Positions 43,504 through 53,649 of a DNA stretch of 64,000 bases are shown here, one piece after another. Origin of the DNA: Sporosarcina sp. ANT_H38 (lineage in GTDB: Bacteria > Bacillota > Bacilli > Bacillales_A > Planococcaceae). Within the stretch, counting starts at the first letter, position 1. Each line of letters starts with the position of its first letter. The stretch lies in contig NZ_VOBC01000001.1 of NCBI RefSeq assembly GCF_008369195.1, positions 62,001 through 126,000 of the forward strand, written 5' to 3'. The notes below the pieces were generated by a model that did not search any database, was not told the origin of the DNA, and was given only the letters and a program-made list of their open reading frames with translations. The position numbers were made by a program, and so were the translations under genes.

Positions 43504-44049
43504 ATGGATAGTGTAATTAAATCCTACTTTGAAGACCTGGAAGCAAAGGACAAAGATGTTCAAATTGAAGCATTTAATAATATTAAAGCTGCAATAAATG
43601 AAGAAGTGGACTGGGCATATGAAGTTTGGGACCAATTAAAGGAATGGTTAACAGATGCCGATAATCACAGAAGATCGAGGGCGGCTCAGTTCCTAGCTGG
43701 TCTAGCGAAAAGTGATCCGGAAAAACGCATATTAGGCGATTTTCCAGCGTTATGGGAAGTGACCAAGGATCCGAAATTTGTTACGGCCCGACACAGCTTA
43801 CAATCGATTTGGAGAGTAGGCTTAGCTGGAAAGGAACAAAAAGAAATGGTGATTAATCATATAGTGAATCGCTTTCAAGACGGTGCACACGAAAAACATT
43901 ACACTTTGATTCGATTTGATATGATTCAAGGCTTGAAAAATTTATATGATGAATTAAAAGAGGAAGAGATTAAACAACTTTCAATGGATTTGATTGAAAC
44001 GGAAGAAGATATTAAATACCGTAAGAAGTACAAAACTGTATGGAAATGA
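43504..44049 (+). CDS. HEAT-like alpha-helical protein of unknown function
   Basis: A 181-residue all-helical protein. ATG at 43504, after GGAG; the earlier ATG at 43489 lacks a site. Helix pairs such as KDVQIEAFNNIKAAINEEV, HRRSRAAQFLAGLAKSDPEK and TARHSLQSIWRVGLAG have the spacing of HEAT repeats. It follows the PH-domain gene on the same strand with 116 bases between. Similar solitary proteins in Bacillus are uncharacterised. Confidence 0.7.
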   Translation: MDSVIKSYFEDLEAKDKDVQIEAFNNIKAAINEEVDWAYEVWDQLKEWLTDADNHRRSRAAQFLAGLAKSDPEKRILGDFPALWEVTKDPKFVTARHSLQSIWRVGLAGKEQKEMVINHIVNRFQDGAHEKHYTLIRFDMIQGLKNLYDELKEEEIKQLSMDLIETEEDIKYRKKYKTVWK

Positions 44050-44080
44050 AGAGTTGAAAGTAAATAATCCGAAAAAGGTA

Positions 44081-44136
44081 AGATAGCTAGAACTGACACA
44101 ACTCCAAATTGTGTTAGTACTAGCTATCTTTTTTTA
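44081..44136 (+). terminator. Terminator after the HEAT-like gene
   Basis: AGATAGCTAG / CTAGCTATCT outer stem with inner TGACACAA / TTGTGTTA pairing, then a long T-run. Confidence 0.9.
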
Positions 44137-44222
44137 TTAAAGTAGTAGAGTTAATTTATTGAATAACGAGAACGTATGTAGGGTGTAATGTGATAGAATG
44201 GGAAGTTTAAAGGGTGATGTAA

Positions 44223-44336
44223 GTGCCAATATTCGAAACAATAATGGTAACAATTACGTTATTAGTTGTAGCGATGTTAACATTTAACAATATATACTAT
44301 AAAAAACTTACCCTAGGGTTTGACAGGATCAGGTAG
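44223..44336 (+). CDS. 37-residue single-span membrane micro-protein
   Basis: GTG at 44223 after AAAGGGTG. The product MPIFETIMVTITLLVVAMLT forms one span, then a short basic tail ends DRIR. Its own hairpin terminator follows at 44387-44422. Ribosome site, span and terminator together support a real small gene. Function unknown. Confidence 0.5.
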   Translation: MPIFETIMVTITLLVVAMLTFNNIYYKKLTLGFDRIR

Positions 44337-44373
44337 GCTATTTTTAAAACTATCAGGAAATTACGGTTAAGGA

Positions 44374-44422
44374 ACGGCCTATTACAGGCCGTTTGACGTA
44401 CCAACGTCAAGCGGTCTTTTTT
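44374..44422 (+). terminator. Terminator with a competing upstream hairpin
   Basis: GGCCGTTTGACGT / ACGTCAAGCGGTC, followed by TTTTTT. The 5' part GGCCGT (44387-44392) can also pair with ACGGCC (44374-44379), so the two hairpins exclude each other. Confidence 0.7.
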
Positions 44423-44433
44423 AATATCTTCTA

Positions 44434-44891
44434 TAATTGAATCAATTTCACAATTACTCATTTCTTGTGTAAAGACGAACAATATAATTCATCTATCATT
44501 ACATTGTCCGTCAATCTTTTGGACTACTCTCGTTGATTGTAGCGGAAGATGGCGACTTGGCAACCTAAGTTCGCCGCGTCCTGCAGCAACAAGGAGGGAT
44601 GGAGTGCAATCCCTCCCCGTTGCATAACCTACATCCTGTAAGCCTCGGGAACAGCGCGAGCTGAAGACCCCGCAGGAAGAGACGTCACGTAGGACGGCTT
44701 TTGCGACCAAAAGCGAAGCGTTGGGAGCAGTGGATGTAAAATTTCTGCGAAAGGCGCAGAAATTATTACAAATCGAACCCTGCGCTGTTCGATTGGCTGA
44801 AGCCGTGCCCGCGGAAAGCGTCCATCTGAAGCGGAAATCAACATTGTTCGTTTTTCTCGTTTATTACCCTATTATGAAATTGATTCAATTA
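44434..44891. repeat. Dispersed Bacillales repeat element with 17-bp flanking inverted repeats
   Basis: TAATTGAATCAATTTCA at 44434-44450 is exactly mirrored at 44875-44891, and an inner ACGAACAAT pair adds to it. The core from GTTGATTGTAGCGGAAG (44533) to GCGGAAATCAAC (44831-44842) resembles an intergenic repeat common in Bacillus relatives (CCCGCGGAAAGCGTCC is typical), with an extra internal segment. GC-rich against its surroundings. No protein product is credible. Confidence 0.7.
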
Positions 44892-45165
44892 ACGAACGAA
44901 TTACAATTCAAAAGATAGTTGTCTAGATACTAGAATACCTTAATGTCCAGCACTATATAATGAACATTTAAATCTGTGTGAAAACTGGGCGAAAGAGCCA
45001 TACAGGGGGAGCAAAAGCGGATTTGAAGAGAAATCTTTATTGCAAGTAATATAGTCACTTAGTGGCAGATGCCCTAAATAGTATCCAAAAGTGTTATAAT
45101 TATAATTAAATCAAATTGACGTATTTAGATTAATTTCGCGAAATAGAGGAGGGCTTGAAATTAAA

Positions 45166-47373
45166 ATGAAGAAAATATATACATTGTTTTTTGCTCTAGG
45201 ATTAGGTATGGCTTTGCCGACTGCTGCTACAGATGTATTAGCAGCTACTAATACATCTGTAGCAGGCGCTCAAGCTATTAAATCAGAAGATGTTACGACT
45301 GCTGCAGAGTTTACGGATATCCCTAATAGCCACTGGGCAAAAAATGAAGTTATGCAACTTGTAGAAATGGGCATAATGACGGGCTATGGCGATATGCAGT
45401 TCCGTCCGGATATAGCAATAACTGTCGGAGAGGCTGCGCATTCTTTTACAAAAGCCGGCTATGAATCCTTAATCAAAGACGTGGTAAGTACCCCTTTTAG
45501 TGTGGACGTACCTTTAACGCGTAAACAAATGGAGTCGGCATTAGTACAAGCATTCAATTTGCAAAGCAACGGAGAAGTTAGTGGGCTAATCGATTGGTCT
45601 AGCCTAACTTCATTGGATAAAGGGAGTGTTGGCATAGTTCCCCAATACGGAACTTTACCAGGTACACAGAATGGTCTGTTCAATCCCGAAACAACAGTCG
45701 ATCGTGCTACTTTTGCGGTGATTCTGCATAAAGCACTAGTAGAGAGCGGTAAAATTGTAACAACCAAGAAATATGAATTAACTAATATAGAGTTGTCGGC
45801 TAATTTTATACGGATTCCTTCTACTGTTAATTTAATGAAGGTGTCATTTGATGAACATCCGATTTATTTAAGATCGACAGAGAGTATCCTTTTTATGAAT
45901 CACACGAGAATTGATAATTCATTTTCAAGAGATAATATTTACACTTATAATATCGGTGGGAAAGGTGCAACAATTGAGTTAACGGTCCGTTCATTTGATA
46001 ATGGCGATTACTTCTTATTCTCCAAAATCAGCAATCCTTCTAAATCAGCTGTAACGGTGGATGTTATTCAAAAGGAAAACGATGTTTCATCATTCGAGCT
46101 CAAACGTTATGATAGATATAAGATTAAGAGAAATGATAAGGATGTTTTCGGCAGCGACACGACATCCTATCCGACAGGCTTACTACGTTTTGTGAAGCAA
46201 GACGGGTCCGTGAAAGAGCGAATGGTCGGACAGTCATATTTATCAAAACAGTTGTCATTAGAGTATGAAAATGATGGATATAGTTATATGCGTCAATTGC
46301 TTGTTGAAAAAGAAGCTTTATCATATGCACAGGTTGGAACAACTTTGCTATCCGTTCATACGTTGGAATCAAAAGGCAATGACATTGTAGATCAATGGTA
46401 TATGAATGCGGATGGCCAACTATTTGAGAATGAAGAGAATATGGAAAGCTGGATGAAGGAATCAGCTGAGTACTATAAAAAACGTAATAACTGGTACACG
46501 GCGAGTGGCCCATACAATAAAATGGCGACAACGACAGAACCAATGCCTGATACAGGGCAAGGCTATGGGCGGAACTTACTTCTATTAAAAGAAGATCGTG
46601 CGCTGGTTTTATACAATGAGCAAGAGGATCGTTATTTTGAGAACCTAATTTACAACTCGTTTGTTAACTTGAAGAATTTCAAGGGTGACAAAGATTATTG
46701 GGAAACAGAAGTCACTAGCACGTATTTGAAAGATTTATATGACATTACTGCTCCATTCATTGATACACGTTTTAATGAACAAATTGCGTTGTTCTACTAT
46801 AACAGCGGAGATGATTTTGGAATCGAAAATGCGAAAGAACCACTACGAAATTATGCGGATTTACTCGTATCACAAAAAAGTAAAGGGAATGTCATCCCTG
46901 TGAATGATGGCTCTCACTATATTTCGGATTACTTCCCAATTGCGCAGGATGTAACGACACATGCCTCAATGAATCACGTGCTGGGTGGGATGAATATTTT
47001 GTTGATGGCCTACAATGAGTTTAAAGATGAGAAATATTTAGATGAAGCGCGTGCTATACAAACTGCAATTGCAGCGGATAAAGATGATTGGCTCCGGGAA
47101 AGCGGTGATATATGGTACCGTATTTCTCCTATGCGAGATTATAAAGGTGATGATTACAAGCATCTTACTTTAGAAGATTTAATAAACTCATATAAACTAT
47201 GGAGAGATATTGATCCTACGTATTTGCCTTTGCTGGAAGAAATGATTGCTTCAAAAGCATCGTTTTTATCGAATGAAAAGTTAGGCTACACAACTAAAAT
47301 TAAAAACGGCTTACGTGATATAGGGTTATTGCAATATCTTCCGAAAGGGGAAGAGCGAACAGACGCATTGTGA
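45166..47373 (+). CDS. Large SLH-domain surface protein with helical C-terminal domain
   Basis: A 735-residue secreted protein. Signal peptide ends near residue 27 (DVLAA). One clear SLH motif is at 48-100 (FTDIPNSHWAKNEVMQLVEM, then GYGDMQFRPDIAITVGEA) and degenerate SLH repeats run to about 200 (FNPETTVDRATFAVILHKAL). The middle is a beta-rich region. The C-terminal 200 residues look like a helical toroid (HASMNHVLGGMNILLMAYNE, KYLDEARAIQTAIAADKDD), as in glycan-active epimerase or lyase folds, which is speculative. ATG twelve bases after GGAGGG. Monocistronic, with a terminator at 47502-47533. Confidence 0.82.
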   Translation: MKKIYTLFFALGLGMALPTAATDVLAATNTSVAGAQAIKSEDVTTAAEFTDIPNSHWAKNEVMQLVEMGIMTGYGDMQFRPDIAITVGEAAHSFTKAGYESLIKDVVSTPFSVDVPLTRKQMESALVQAFNLQSNGEVSGLIDWSSLTSLDKGSVGIVPQYGTLPGTQNGLFNPETTVDRATFAVILHKALVESGKIVTTKKYELTNIELSANFIRIPSTVNLMKVSFDEHPIYLRSTESILFMNHTRIDNSFSRDNIYTYNIGGKGATIELTVRSFDNGDYFLFSKISNPSKSAVTVDVIQKENDVSSFELKRYDRYKIKRNDKDVFGSDTTSYPTGLLRFVKQDGSVKERMVGQSYLSKQLSLEYENDGYSYMRQLLVEKEALSYAQVGTTLLSVHTLESKGNDIVDQWYMNADGQLFENEENMESWMKESAEYYKKRNNWYTASGPYNKMATTTEPMPDTGQGYGRNLLLLKEDRALVLYNEQEDRYFENLIYNSFVNLKNFKGDKDYWETEVTSTYLKDLYDITAPFIDTRFNEQIALFYYNSGDDFGIENAKEPLRNYADLLVSQKSKGNVIPVNDGSHYISDYFPIAQDVTTHASMNHVLGGMNILLMAYNEFKDEKYLDEARAIQTAIAADKDDWLRESGDIWYRISPMRDYKGDDYKHLTLEDLINSYKLWRDIDPTYLPLLEEMIASKASFLSNEKLGYTTKIKNGLRDIGLLQYLPKGEERTDAL

Positions 47374-47501
47374 AGGAGTTATTTTTTGGGATATTGAACA
47401 GTGTCATTAGCTATTGCCATAATGAGTACCGTTGAATTCGCTCTGACGTTAGGGGATGCCTAGGCTCAGTTCATACAGATTATTATATATAAGCATAGAC
47501 A

Positions 47502-47533
47502 AAAGCCGCTTTCCAGTTATGGAAGGCGGCTTT
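47502..47533 (+). terminator. Terminator after the large SLH gene
   Basis: AAAGCCGCTTTCC / GGAAGGCGGCTTT with a 6-base loop. The arms pair at 12 of 13 positions and one base pair is G-T. A weak T-rich tail follows. Confidence 0.85.
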
Positions 47534-47671
47534 AAATTTGCGACACAATTGTTTGATAATGTGGTATCGTTCGTTATGCTATATTTTCCATTAATATGAA
47601 ATTAATATGTCACATTTTAAAGCAGTTGTTTGTCTTACATATAGTGAAGGAAAAAAGGAGGTGTTTGGAAA

Positions 47672-48208
47672 GTGTACGTAAATAGAACGGAATATAGTAT
47701 CGAAGAGTCGAACGAGAATATGATTGAAGATTTGATAAAGGTATATCATCAAAAGATCTATAGTTATTGCTATAACATCATGAGAAATTCACACGATGCT
47801 GAAGATGCTGTACAAGAAGTATTTTTGAAAGCATTTCAGAGCAATAAGCTGATGGAAATCGACAATAGAAGTGCTTGGTTATATAAGATTGCTTACAATC
47901 ATTGTTTAAATAAAGTTAAAAGAAGAAACCTCATTAAATTTGTCCCTTTTATTGAAAATAACGGACTAAAAGAGAAAGTCAGCATCAGCAATCAGTACGA
48001 TGACTTTGAATTAGGTTACATACTGTCCAAATTAAAACCGAAGGAAAGGGCGCTGATTGTTCTTAGAATTATTGAAGATAAAGACTTTACCGAGATTGCC
48101 GCAATCCTTGCTATTAGCACTCCTACTGCTAGAAAACGATTTGAAAGAATAAAGGTGAAAGTACAAAAAATAATAGAAAGGAGAATGCAAGATGAAGAAA
48201 AAAATTAA
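47672..48208 (+). CDS. ECF RNA polymerase sigma factor
   Basis: A 178-residue sigma-70 family protein with region 2 (LIKVYHQKIYSYCYNIMRNS, then HDAEDAVQEVFLKAFQS) and region 4 (KLKPKERALIVLRIIEDKDF, then TEIAAILAISTPTARKRFER). GTG start eight bases after AGGAGGTG. It overlaps the downstream membrane-protein gene by 17 bases, the normal sigma/anti-sigma coupling. It is not the same as the sigma factor at the left edge. Confidence 0.95.
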   Translation: MYVNRTEYSIEESNENMIEDLIKVYHQKIYSYCYNIMRNSHDAEDAVQEVFLKAFQSNKLMEIDNRSAWLYKIAYNHCLNKVKRRNLIKFVPFIENNGLKEKVSISNQYDDFELGYILSKLKPKERALIVLRIIEDKDFTEIAAILAISTPTARKRFERIKVKVQKIIERRMQDEEKN

Positions 48209-49133
48209 GTCGTTCGAGGATTTTGAGAAACGATTTAAGGAACAAAATCTCCCGGAAGTCCACTATAAAGAGCATTTAACTAGCAAAGTTATAAAGCACA
48301 AGAAAGTACCTATATTTTTACGTGCGTCCTTTATTTCAATATTTATCACTTTGTTTATCACAGTATCTATAGCAACAGCTATGCAATTTACAGGATGGAA
48401 GTTTTTTGATTCTGAAGGTAAACAAGTTTATGAAATGACAACAATGAGTGAGGAAGAAGCAGCCCCGCACAGGCAATATGACTGGATTAACAAAAAGTAC
48501 CGTGTTGCCATTGAAAATAGTAAAAGTACTATACCTGAAGGCAAATTTAGATACTTTCTAACAGTGGAAGGTTATGAAAAAATAGGGACGACAGCATTAT
48601 CTATCTTAATGAATGCAAATCAGATTGATAGTGTGGCACAAATTCCGAATGATTTTAAGAAGTCACTTCTCTTAAATGATAATTTACTAAATATATATGA
48701 ACTTACCAATGGAGAAATATCGTATTATCCACAACATGATGTAGAAGATATAGCAACCATTGCCGAAGAAATGTACTCTAAAGCAAAAGAAAATAATGTT
48801 GAATATATAGAAAAAGAAGGGGTTTTGTCATCTGACATTTCGTATGTTGGACTTAACTATAGTAGTAAAAGTGAAGAAAACCACCAAGGAGTTCAATTAA
48901 CAATATATCCGGCTAACGAAGGGACGCTCACTACAGAAAACTTAGATGGATATACTCAGCTGACAGAAGCGGGAGTAGATTTCTTATTTAGTGAAGAATC
49001 CCAAAGAATTTATTTTATAAAAGAGGATAAAGCCAATAAATTACTTGTTTCAATTACCTTTACATTCTTTGAAGTTGGAACAACTGTAGAAAAAGAAGAA
49101 TTAATATCTATTGCAAAAAGCCTTTTAAATTAG
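48192..49133 (+). CDS. Putative membrane anti-sigma factor
   Basis: A 313-residue single-span protein. The cytoplasmic N-terminus (residues 1-40, KSFEDFEKRFKEQNLPEVHY) lacks the Cys/His zinc motif, so it is a non-ZAS type. One span at about 42-63, then a long outer domain without cysteines. The domain has repeated beta strands (GVQLTIYPANEGTLTT, RIYFIKEDKANKLLVSITFT). Position and overlap with the ECF sigma gene give the role; no family motif is recognised. Confidence 0.72.
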   Translation: MKKKIKSFEDFEKRFKEQNLPEVHYKEHLTSKVIKHKKVPIFLRASFISIFITLFITVSIATAMQFTGWKFFDSEGKQVYEMTTMSEEEAAPHRQYDWINKKYRVAIENSKSTIPEGKFRYFLTVEGYEKIGTTALSILMNANQIDSVAQIPNDFKKSLLLNDNLLNIYELTNGEISYYPQHDVEDIATIAEEMYSKAKENNVEYIEKEGVLSSDISYVGLNYSSKSEENHQGVQLTIYPANEGTLTTENLDGYTQLTEAGVDFLFSEESQRIYFIKEDKANKLLVSITFTFFEVGTTVEKEELISIAKSLLN

Positions 49134-49366
49134 TTAACCCTAATTTCGTATTATAGAGGGTTAGTGAATTATGTTATCAGCAATAATTAGTTCGATACTG
49201 CTAGGGGAGACGTTTAGGCTGAGACTTATAGCTATCTGAATGAAAAGAATTCCGCCTTTTGTAGCGGTAAAATCATTATTCTTGTAGATAGACGATAAGC
49301 CAAATAATTTAGAAAGTTTTCAAGGGAAGGGAATACTGTTTACTTTAACGTATATGGGAATGACAA
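49134..49366. other. Gap between the sigma operon and ferritin
   Basis: About 230 bases, no gene and no clear terminator for the sigma operon seen. Confidence 0.5.
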
Positions 49367-49408
49367 AATCCCCCCTCAACTTCGTTAAGGAAGAGAGGGG
49401 GGATTGAA
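49367..49408 (-). terminator. Terminator of the ferritin gene
   Basis: AATCCCCCCTC / GAGGGGGGATT, 11-bp perfect stem; on the minus strand the right arm is followed by TTTG. Confidence 0.8.
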
Positions 49409-49421
49409 TGATAGTTCAATA

Positions 49422-49931
49422 TTATTCTCCAGATTCAGCTGAGAATTTGCGTTGCCCGAGTTCTTTTTCATAGATATATAATGCGTTTTTATCTTCCCCG
49501 ATGCGTTTCAAGTACTCGATATGCGTATCGAAGGACGCTTCTTCTTCAACTTGCTCATCTAGGAACCATCTCAAGAAAGAAATCGTTGCATGCTCTTTTT
49601 CTTCCCATGCCAGGTCCATCAATTCATAGAAATTCTTTGTGACAGTTTTTTCTTGTTGTAAACCTGATTCAAAGGTATCCAAAACCGAAGCGAAGTCGAT
49701 TTTTGATTCTGTAGTTGCAGAAAATTTAGCCTGTATTCCGCGGTCATTTACATATGTGTAAATTTTCATGCCGTGAAAACGCTCTTCTTCTGCCTGTTGC
49801 AGATAATAATTAGCGAAGCCCCCGTAGTTATTATGTTCGCAATAAGCGGCCATTGCCATATATGACTGGGCAGCGTTATATTCATTATTCATTTGATTAT
49901 TAAGTGCATCTGCTAATCGTTGACTGATCAT
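49422..49931 (-). CDS. Non-heme ferritin
   Basis: A 169-residue four-helix iron-storage protein (FtnA type) forming 24-mers that oxidise and store Fe. Ferroxidase residues are visible: Glu17 in [10 protein letters not shown], Glu50 and His53 in [10 protein letters not shown], Glu94 in [10 protein letters not shown], and Gln in the FLDEQVEEE loop. GGAGGGG before the ATG. Monocistronic. Its upstream region (49935-50000) is AT-rich but shows no convincing Fur or PerR box by eye. Confidence 0.95.
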   Translation of the reverse strand: MISQRLADALNNQMNNEYNAAQSYMAMAAYCEHNNYGGFANYYLQQAEEERFHGMKIYTYVNDRGIQAKFSATTESKIDFASVLDTFESGLQQEKTVTKNFYELMDLAWEEKEHATISFLRWFLDEQVEEEASFDTHIEYLKRIGEDKNALYIYEKELGQRKFSAESGE

Positions 49932-50024
49932 ATTGTCCCCTCCATTTTATGTTAGTACTATACTATCTATATCATAACCTAATAGATTTTAGCAATCACG
50001 TGATTTGATTGAAAACGTAGAAGT

Positions 50025-50061
50025 TTGTATAATTTCTGCGTTCATTGCAGGGATTATACAA
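50025..50061. repeat. 15-bp inverted repeat
   Basis: TTGTATAATTTCTGC and GCAGGGATTATACAA with a 7-base loop, one G-T pair. Lies upstream of ferritin on its divergent side; unknown role. Confidence 0.55.
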
Positions 50062-50154
50062 TAAATGTAAAGTTGTAACTAGTTACAGCGGGCGATATCC
50101 AACGCTCACTCCTTCTCTTTGGGGTTTTCTTTTTTATTTTAAGGAAGTTTTAAT

Positions 50155-50420
50155 TGCTACAGGAAATTCAGTGATGCCAAGCGTGCCCGAAATTGTATTT
50201 TCGCGCACTTATACTCCTGTGAAAAGTCGTCTATTTTAATTTTTCGAGAAACTGCAATTTCCACTCGAACGCTGTAGGTGCAAGACAGGCAACTAATCGC
50301 TACAGAATGACCAAGGGGGAATGAATTGCAGTTTCTCCCATACTTGTCCCACGGTAAAACTGTCGTGATTATTTTAGCAGAAAGCGGGCAGGAAACGTAC
50401 TCGTCCAAATGAAGACTTTT
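50155..50420. other. Structured intergenic element (candidate RNA or palindromic repeat)
   Basis: Contains a hairpin GTGCCCGAAA / TTTCGCGCAC (50183-50208, one mismatch) and an outer pair GAGAAACTGCAATT / AATTGCAGTTTCTC (50246-50259 with 50324-50337) enclosing CTGTAG / CTACAG. No ORF fits. It looks like a folded RNA of about 90 nt or a repeat; I cannot match a known riboswitch. Confidence 0.5.
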
Positions 50421-50537
50421 GCGCCTTGCTTATCAGTATCTTATCCAAGAAAATGGTTAATTAACAGACGTGTAATTTTATATAGCGACTTTATTAGTTT
50501 GAAAAGTTGAATGAGCTAAGTGTTGAATTATGTATAT

Positions 50538-50569
50538 AAAAAGCCATTCCTAAGAAAAAATGGCTTTTT
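50538..50569. terminator. Terminator, probably for the Yip1 gene
   Basis: AAAAAGCCATT / AATGGCTTTTT with a 10-base loop, A-run and T-run on opposite sides (bidirectional). Confidence 0.8.
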
Positions 50570-50651
50570 AATGCTTCCAAATAGGAAAGAATTCTATATG
50601 AGGGGTGTATAAATTGAGTGCAGGCTGAGGGTATTTAATTTTTAATTCAAC

Positions 50652-51266
50652 TCAAAATGCAAGAAGTATGGAAAATAAGGCTCCAAAGATAATGATTGAA
50701 ATAATGATAATGAACCCTGTAAATAACATCAATGTGCCAAATCCACGCCAAGCAGAGAAGTTGTGGACAATTCCGATTGCCTTACATTCGATAATAAGTC
50801 CGAAAATGGAAATAGCCAACATTAACCATGTTTGAAAGAAGAAGAAACCTACAGACATATTCGTCCCTAATGGACCAGTTGGTGTGGTGAAGAGTTGCTG
50901 CCCATAGAGGGAAATTGCGATGAATCCTATAGGTGCTGTCCAAATCATAGGGATTGCACTGGCTCCGGTTGCAAGACCCATTTTTCGCATTGTTCCTGTT
51001 CCGCCTAATAATTTACCAATCCACGTATACGCAACTATAATAATTCCCCAGCCGGCCAGACCTGAAAGTAAGCCGGAAAGAAGAACGAGACCGAGTGTTG
51101 TCAATAATGAGAAACCGTTAAATAAGCCTAAGTCTGCAAAGGCCATTATGCTATTTATAAGCGCGGAAATAGAGATAATAATGAATGGATATTTTAATGA
51201 TTTATGATCGACGATGTATCGAATTGTGGCACTTGGCTGTGTCCAAATCGAAAATAGCGGATTCAT
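50652..51266 (-). CDS. Yip1 domain membrane protein
   Basis: A 204-residue protein with five membrane spans: about residues 30-48, 56-80, 100-122, 135-155 and 170-195. MNPLFSIWTQPSATIRYIVD is the usual bacterial Yip1 start, and GWGIIIVAYTWIGKLLGGTG plus GLIIECKAIGIVHNFSAWRG are conserved. The ATG at 51266, seven bases after AAGGAG, is preferred to the longer frame from 51299. Alone on its strand; function unknown (YIP1 proteins in bacteria are often near transporters). Confidence 0.85.
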   Translation of the reverse strand: MNPLFSIWTQPSATIRYIVDHKSLKYPFIIISISALINSIMAFADLGLFNGFSLLTTLGLVLLSGLLSGLAGWGIIIVAYTWIGKLLGGTGTMRKMGLATGASAIPMIWTAPIGFIAISLYGQQLFTTPTGPLGTNMSVGFFFFQTWLMLAISIFGLIIECKAIGIVHNFSAWRGFGTLMLFTGFIIIISIIIFGALFSILLAF

Positions 51267-51310
51267 TATTCTGCTCCTTCTTATCATAATACGTGCCATT
51301 GAGAATTGTA

Positions 51311-52228
51311 TTACTCAATGTTTTTTACACATTTTCTGGGATCAATTTCCGTCAGTTCCCATGCCCCATTCTTCTTTATATATTGAGAAATTAAAATGTC
51401 TGTGTCATTCGTCAACTGAAAAAAGACGAAACGATAGTCATTTCCATCCGTTCCGATTATTTCAATTGTTTTAACGTACCCGTCTTTTTTCGTGGGCATT
51501 TTTTTCTTAATCAGATTGCACCAATGTCCATATTCTACGTCAACGATATCTTCTCCGGTATGGGCCCACCCGTGATAGGCAGCACAAAGGAAATCTTCTC
51601 CTGTCAATGAAATAGTATCTATTTTGTATACGTTGTTTTCCTTGGTGGTAGAAATATAGCCGTAATAATATTCGAAACGGGAAACACCTGTAGGGGACCC
51701 GTTAATTGTTTCGAGCTCCACGAAGTATCTGCCGTGTTCTGAGGGGTTTTTGGTAGGGATTTGTTTAAATTTAATCAAATTTGTGTGAGCGATTCCTTTA
51801 AAAGAAGAAAGATACTTTGGATATGGATGTTTTTGTTGGTAATCAGTCGTTAAAAAGTTAAACGCAATGGGAAAGGGGATTCTTGCTTCTCCTACTGTTC
51901 CGCAGCCCGCAACTAGATTGTCTGTGAGATTTTCGGCTTCACGTAATATGCTGAAGTAATTGAGGATTGTATCTTCAGGGGAAATCATTAATGATGTAGG
52001 AAGAATTATTTCATTATATTTTTTATCAATATAAGGATTGAAAAAATGATAGTCAAATAATCGATTATTTAGCACTGAACGGCAAGACGGACGAAAGAAC
52101 CTTTCGATATCATATGTGTTATAAGCTGTATTATCTTCCTTTATCATTGCATCTCTGTGTTGTTGCTTTTGAAATTCAGCACCCATGACAAGCGCAACAT
52201 CCTTTTTGTAATGCTGTTTATTTTTCAT
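51311..52228 (-). CDS. Conserved protein of unknown function, about 305 residues
   Basis: A soluble protein without signal peptide. Possible starts are ATG at 52261, 52234 and 52228; the last follows AAAGAG at six bases. Regions that may matter are ERFFRPSCRSVLNNRLFDYH, NLVAGCGTVGEARIPFPIAF, a His/Trp cluster AAYHGWAHTGEDIVDVEYGHW, and WELTEIDPRKCVKN at the C-terminus. Those His, Cys and Trp clusters could form a metal or substrate site, but I recognise no family. It is divergent from the Gln-rich coat operon. Confidence 0.6.
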   Translation of the reverse strand: MKNKQHYKKDVALVMGAEFQKQQHRDAMIKEDNTAYNTYDIERFFRPSCRSVLNNRLFDYHFFNPYIDKKYNEIILPTSLMISPEDTILNYFSILREAENLTDNLVAGCGTVGEARIPFPIAFNFLTTDYQQKHPYPKYLSSFKGIAHTNLIKFKQIPTKNPSEHGRYFVELETINGSPTGVSRFEYYYGYISTTKENNVYKIDTISLTGEDFLCAAYHGWAHTGEDIVDVEYGHWCNLIKKKMPTKKDGYVKTIEIIGTDGNDYRFVFFQLTNDTDILISQYIKKNGAWELTEIDPRKCVKNIE

Positions 52229-52263
52229 AAACATCTCTTTACGAGTCGCCTCCATTCCCATTA

Positions 52264-52278
52264 CTCATATTGTATGAG
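52264..52278. promoter_or_regulatory. Small palindrome CTCATA-TTG-TATGAG
   Basis: Perfect 6-bp arms around TTG, between the unknown gene and the coat operon; possible operator, unproven. Confidence 0.35.
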
Positions 52279-52443
52279 ACATTATCCGGAGCATGTTCCT
52301 GTCTAACGATAATCTATTTTAATGGTACCAAAGCATGACTCGATTCAGAATTGAATCATATCCTAGTATTTTTAATTCGGACCGTATATTTTATGACGCA
52401 AGATTCATACTAAGAGTAAATTGTTTGAAAGGAGCTAAGAAGT

Positions 52444-53261
<818 letters not shown>

Positions 53262-53265
<4 letters not shown>

Positions 53266-53579
53266 CCACTTTCGGAAAAATTAGTAACCCAAAGTCACCG
53301 CTTTCTAAAAAGTCCGCAGTCAATGATGCTGATTTGTTAAATACAGCAATAGCGACCGAAAAAAACATGTGCAATTCCTACTTAATTGCCATGCATGAAG
53401 CGAGCAACGGGAAGTTCTACTCGTTACTTTTTGATATGATGAAAGAAACATCTCATCAACAACGTAAAATGTTTGAACTGCAGTTTCAACATGGTTGGTG
53501 CTCACTTACGCCTGTTGCAACTGCGGAAATCACAGCCCTGAATCAGGAGTATACCGAATACCGGCAACAACTAAAATAA
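53262..53579 (+). CDS. CotF-like spore coat protein
   Basis: A 105-residue protein with ferritin-like helices: DADLLNTAIATEKNMCNSYL, IAMHEASNGKFYSLLFDMMK and ETSHQQRKMFELQFQHGW. This matches the coat F domain of small Bacillales coat proteins. Its ATG overlaps the Gln-rich gene stop (ATGA), so both are made from one transcript, presumably late in the mother cell. A terminator follows at 53596-53636. Confidence 0.85.
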
Positions 53580-53595
53580 GGAGAAATCGAACTAA

Positions 53596-53636
53596 ACACC
53601 ACTTCATCGATTGCCGAATGAGTGGTGTCTGTTTTT
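53596..53636 (+). terminator. Terminator of the coat operon
   Basis: ACACCACT / AGTGGTGT with a further CAT/ATG pair, then CTGTTTTT. Confidence 0.8.
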
Positions 53637-53649
53637 GGAGCTCTATATC

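Noticed and set aside
49935..50000. Fur or PerR box before ferritin
   Set aside because: AT-rich with partial matches only; no convincing inverted repeat of the family consensus.
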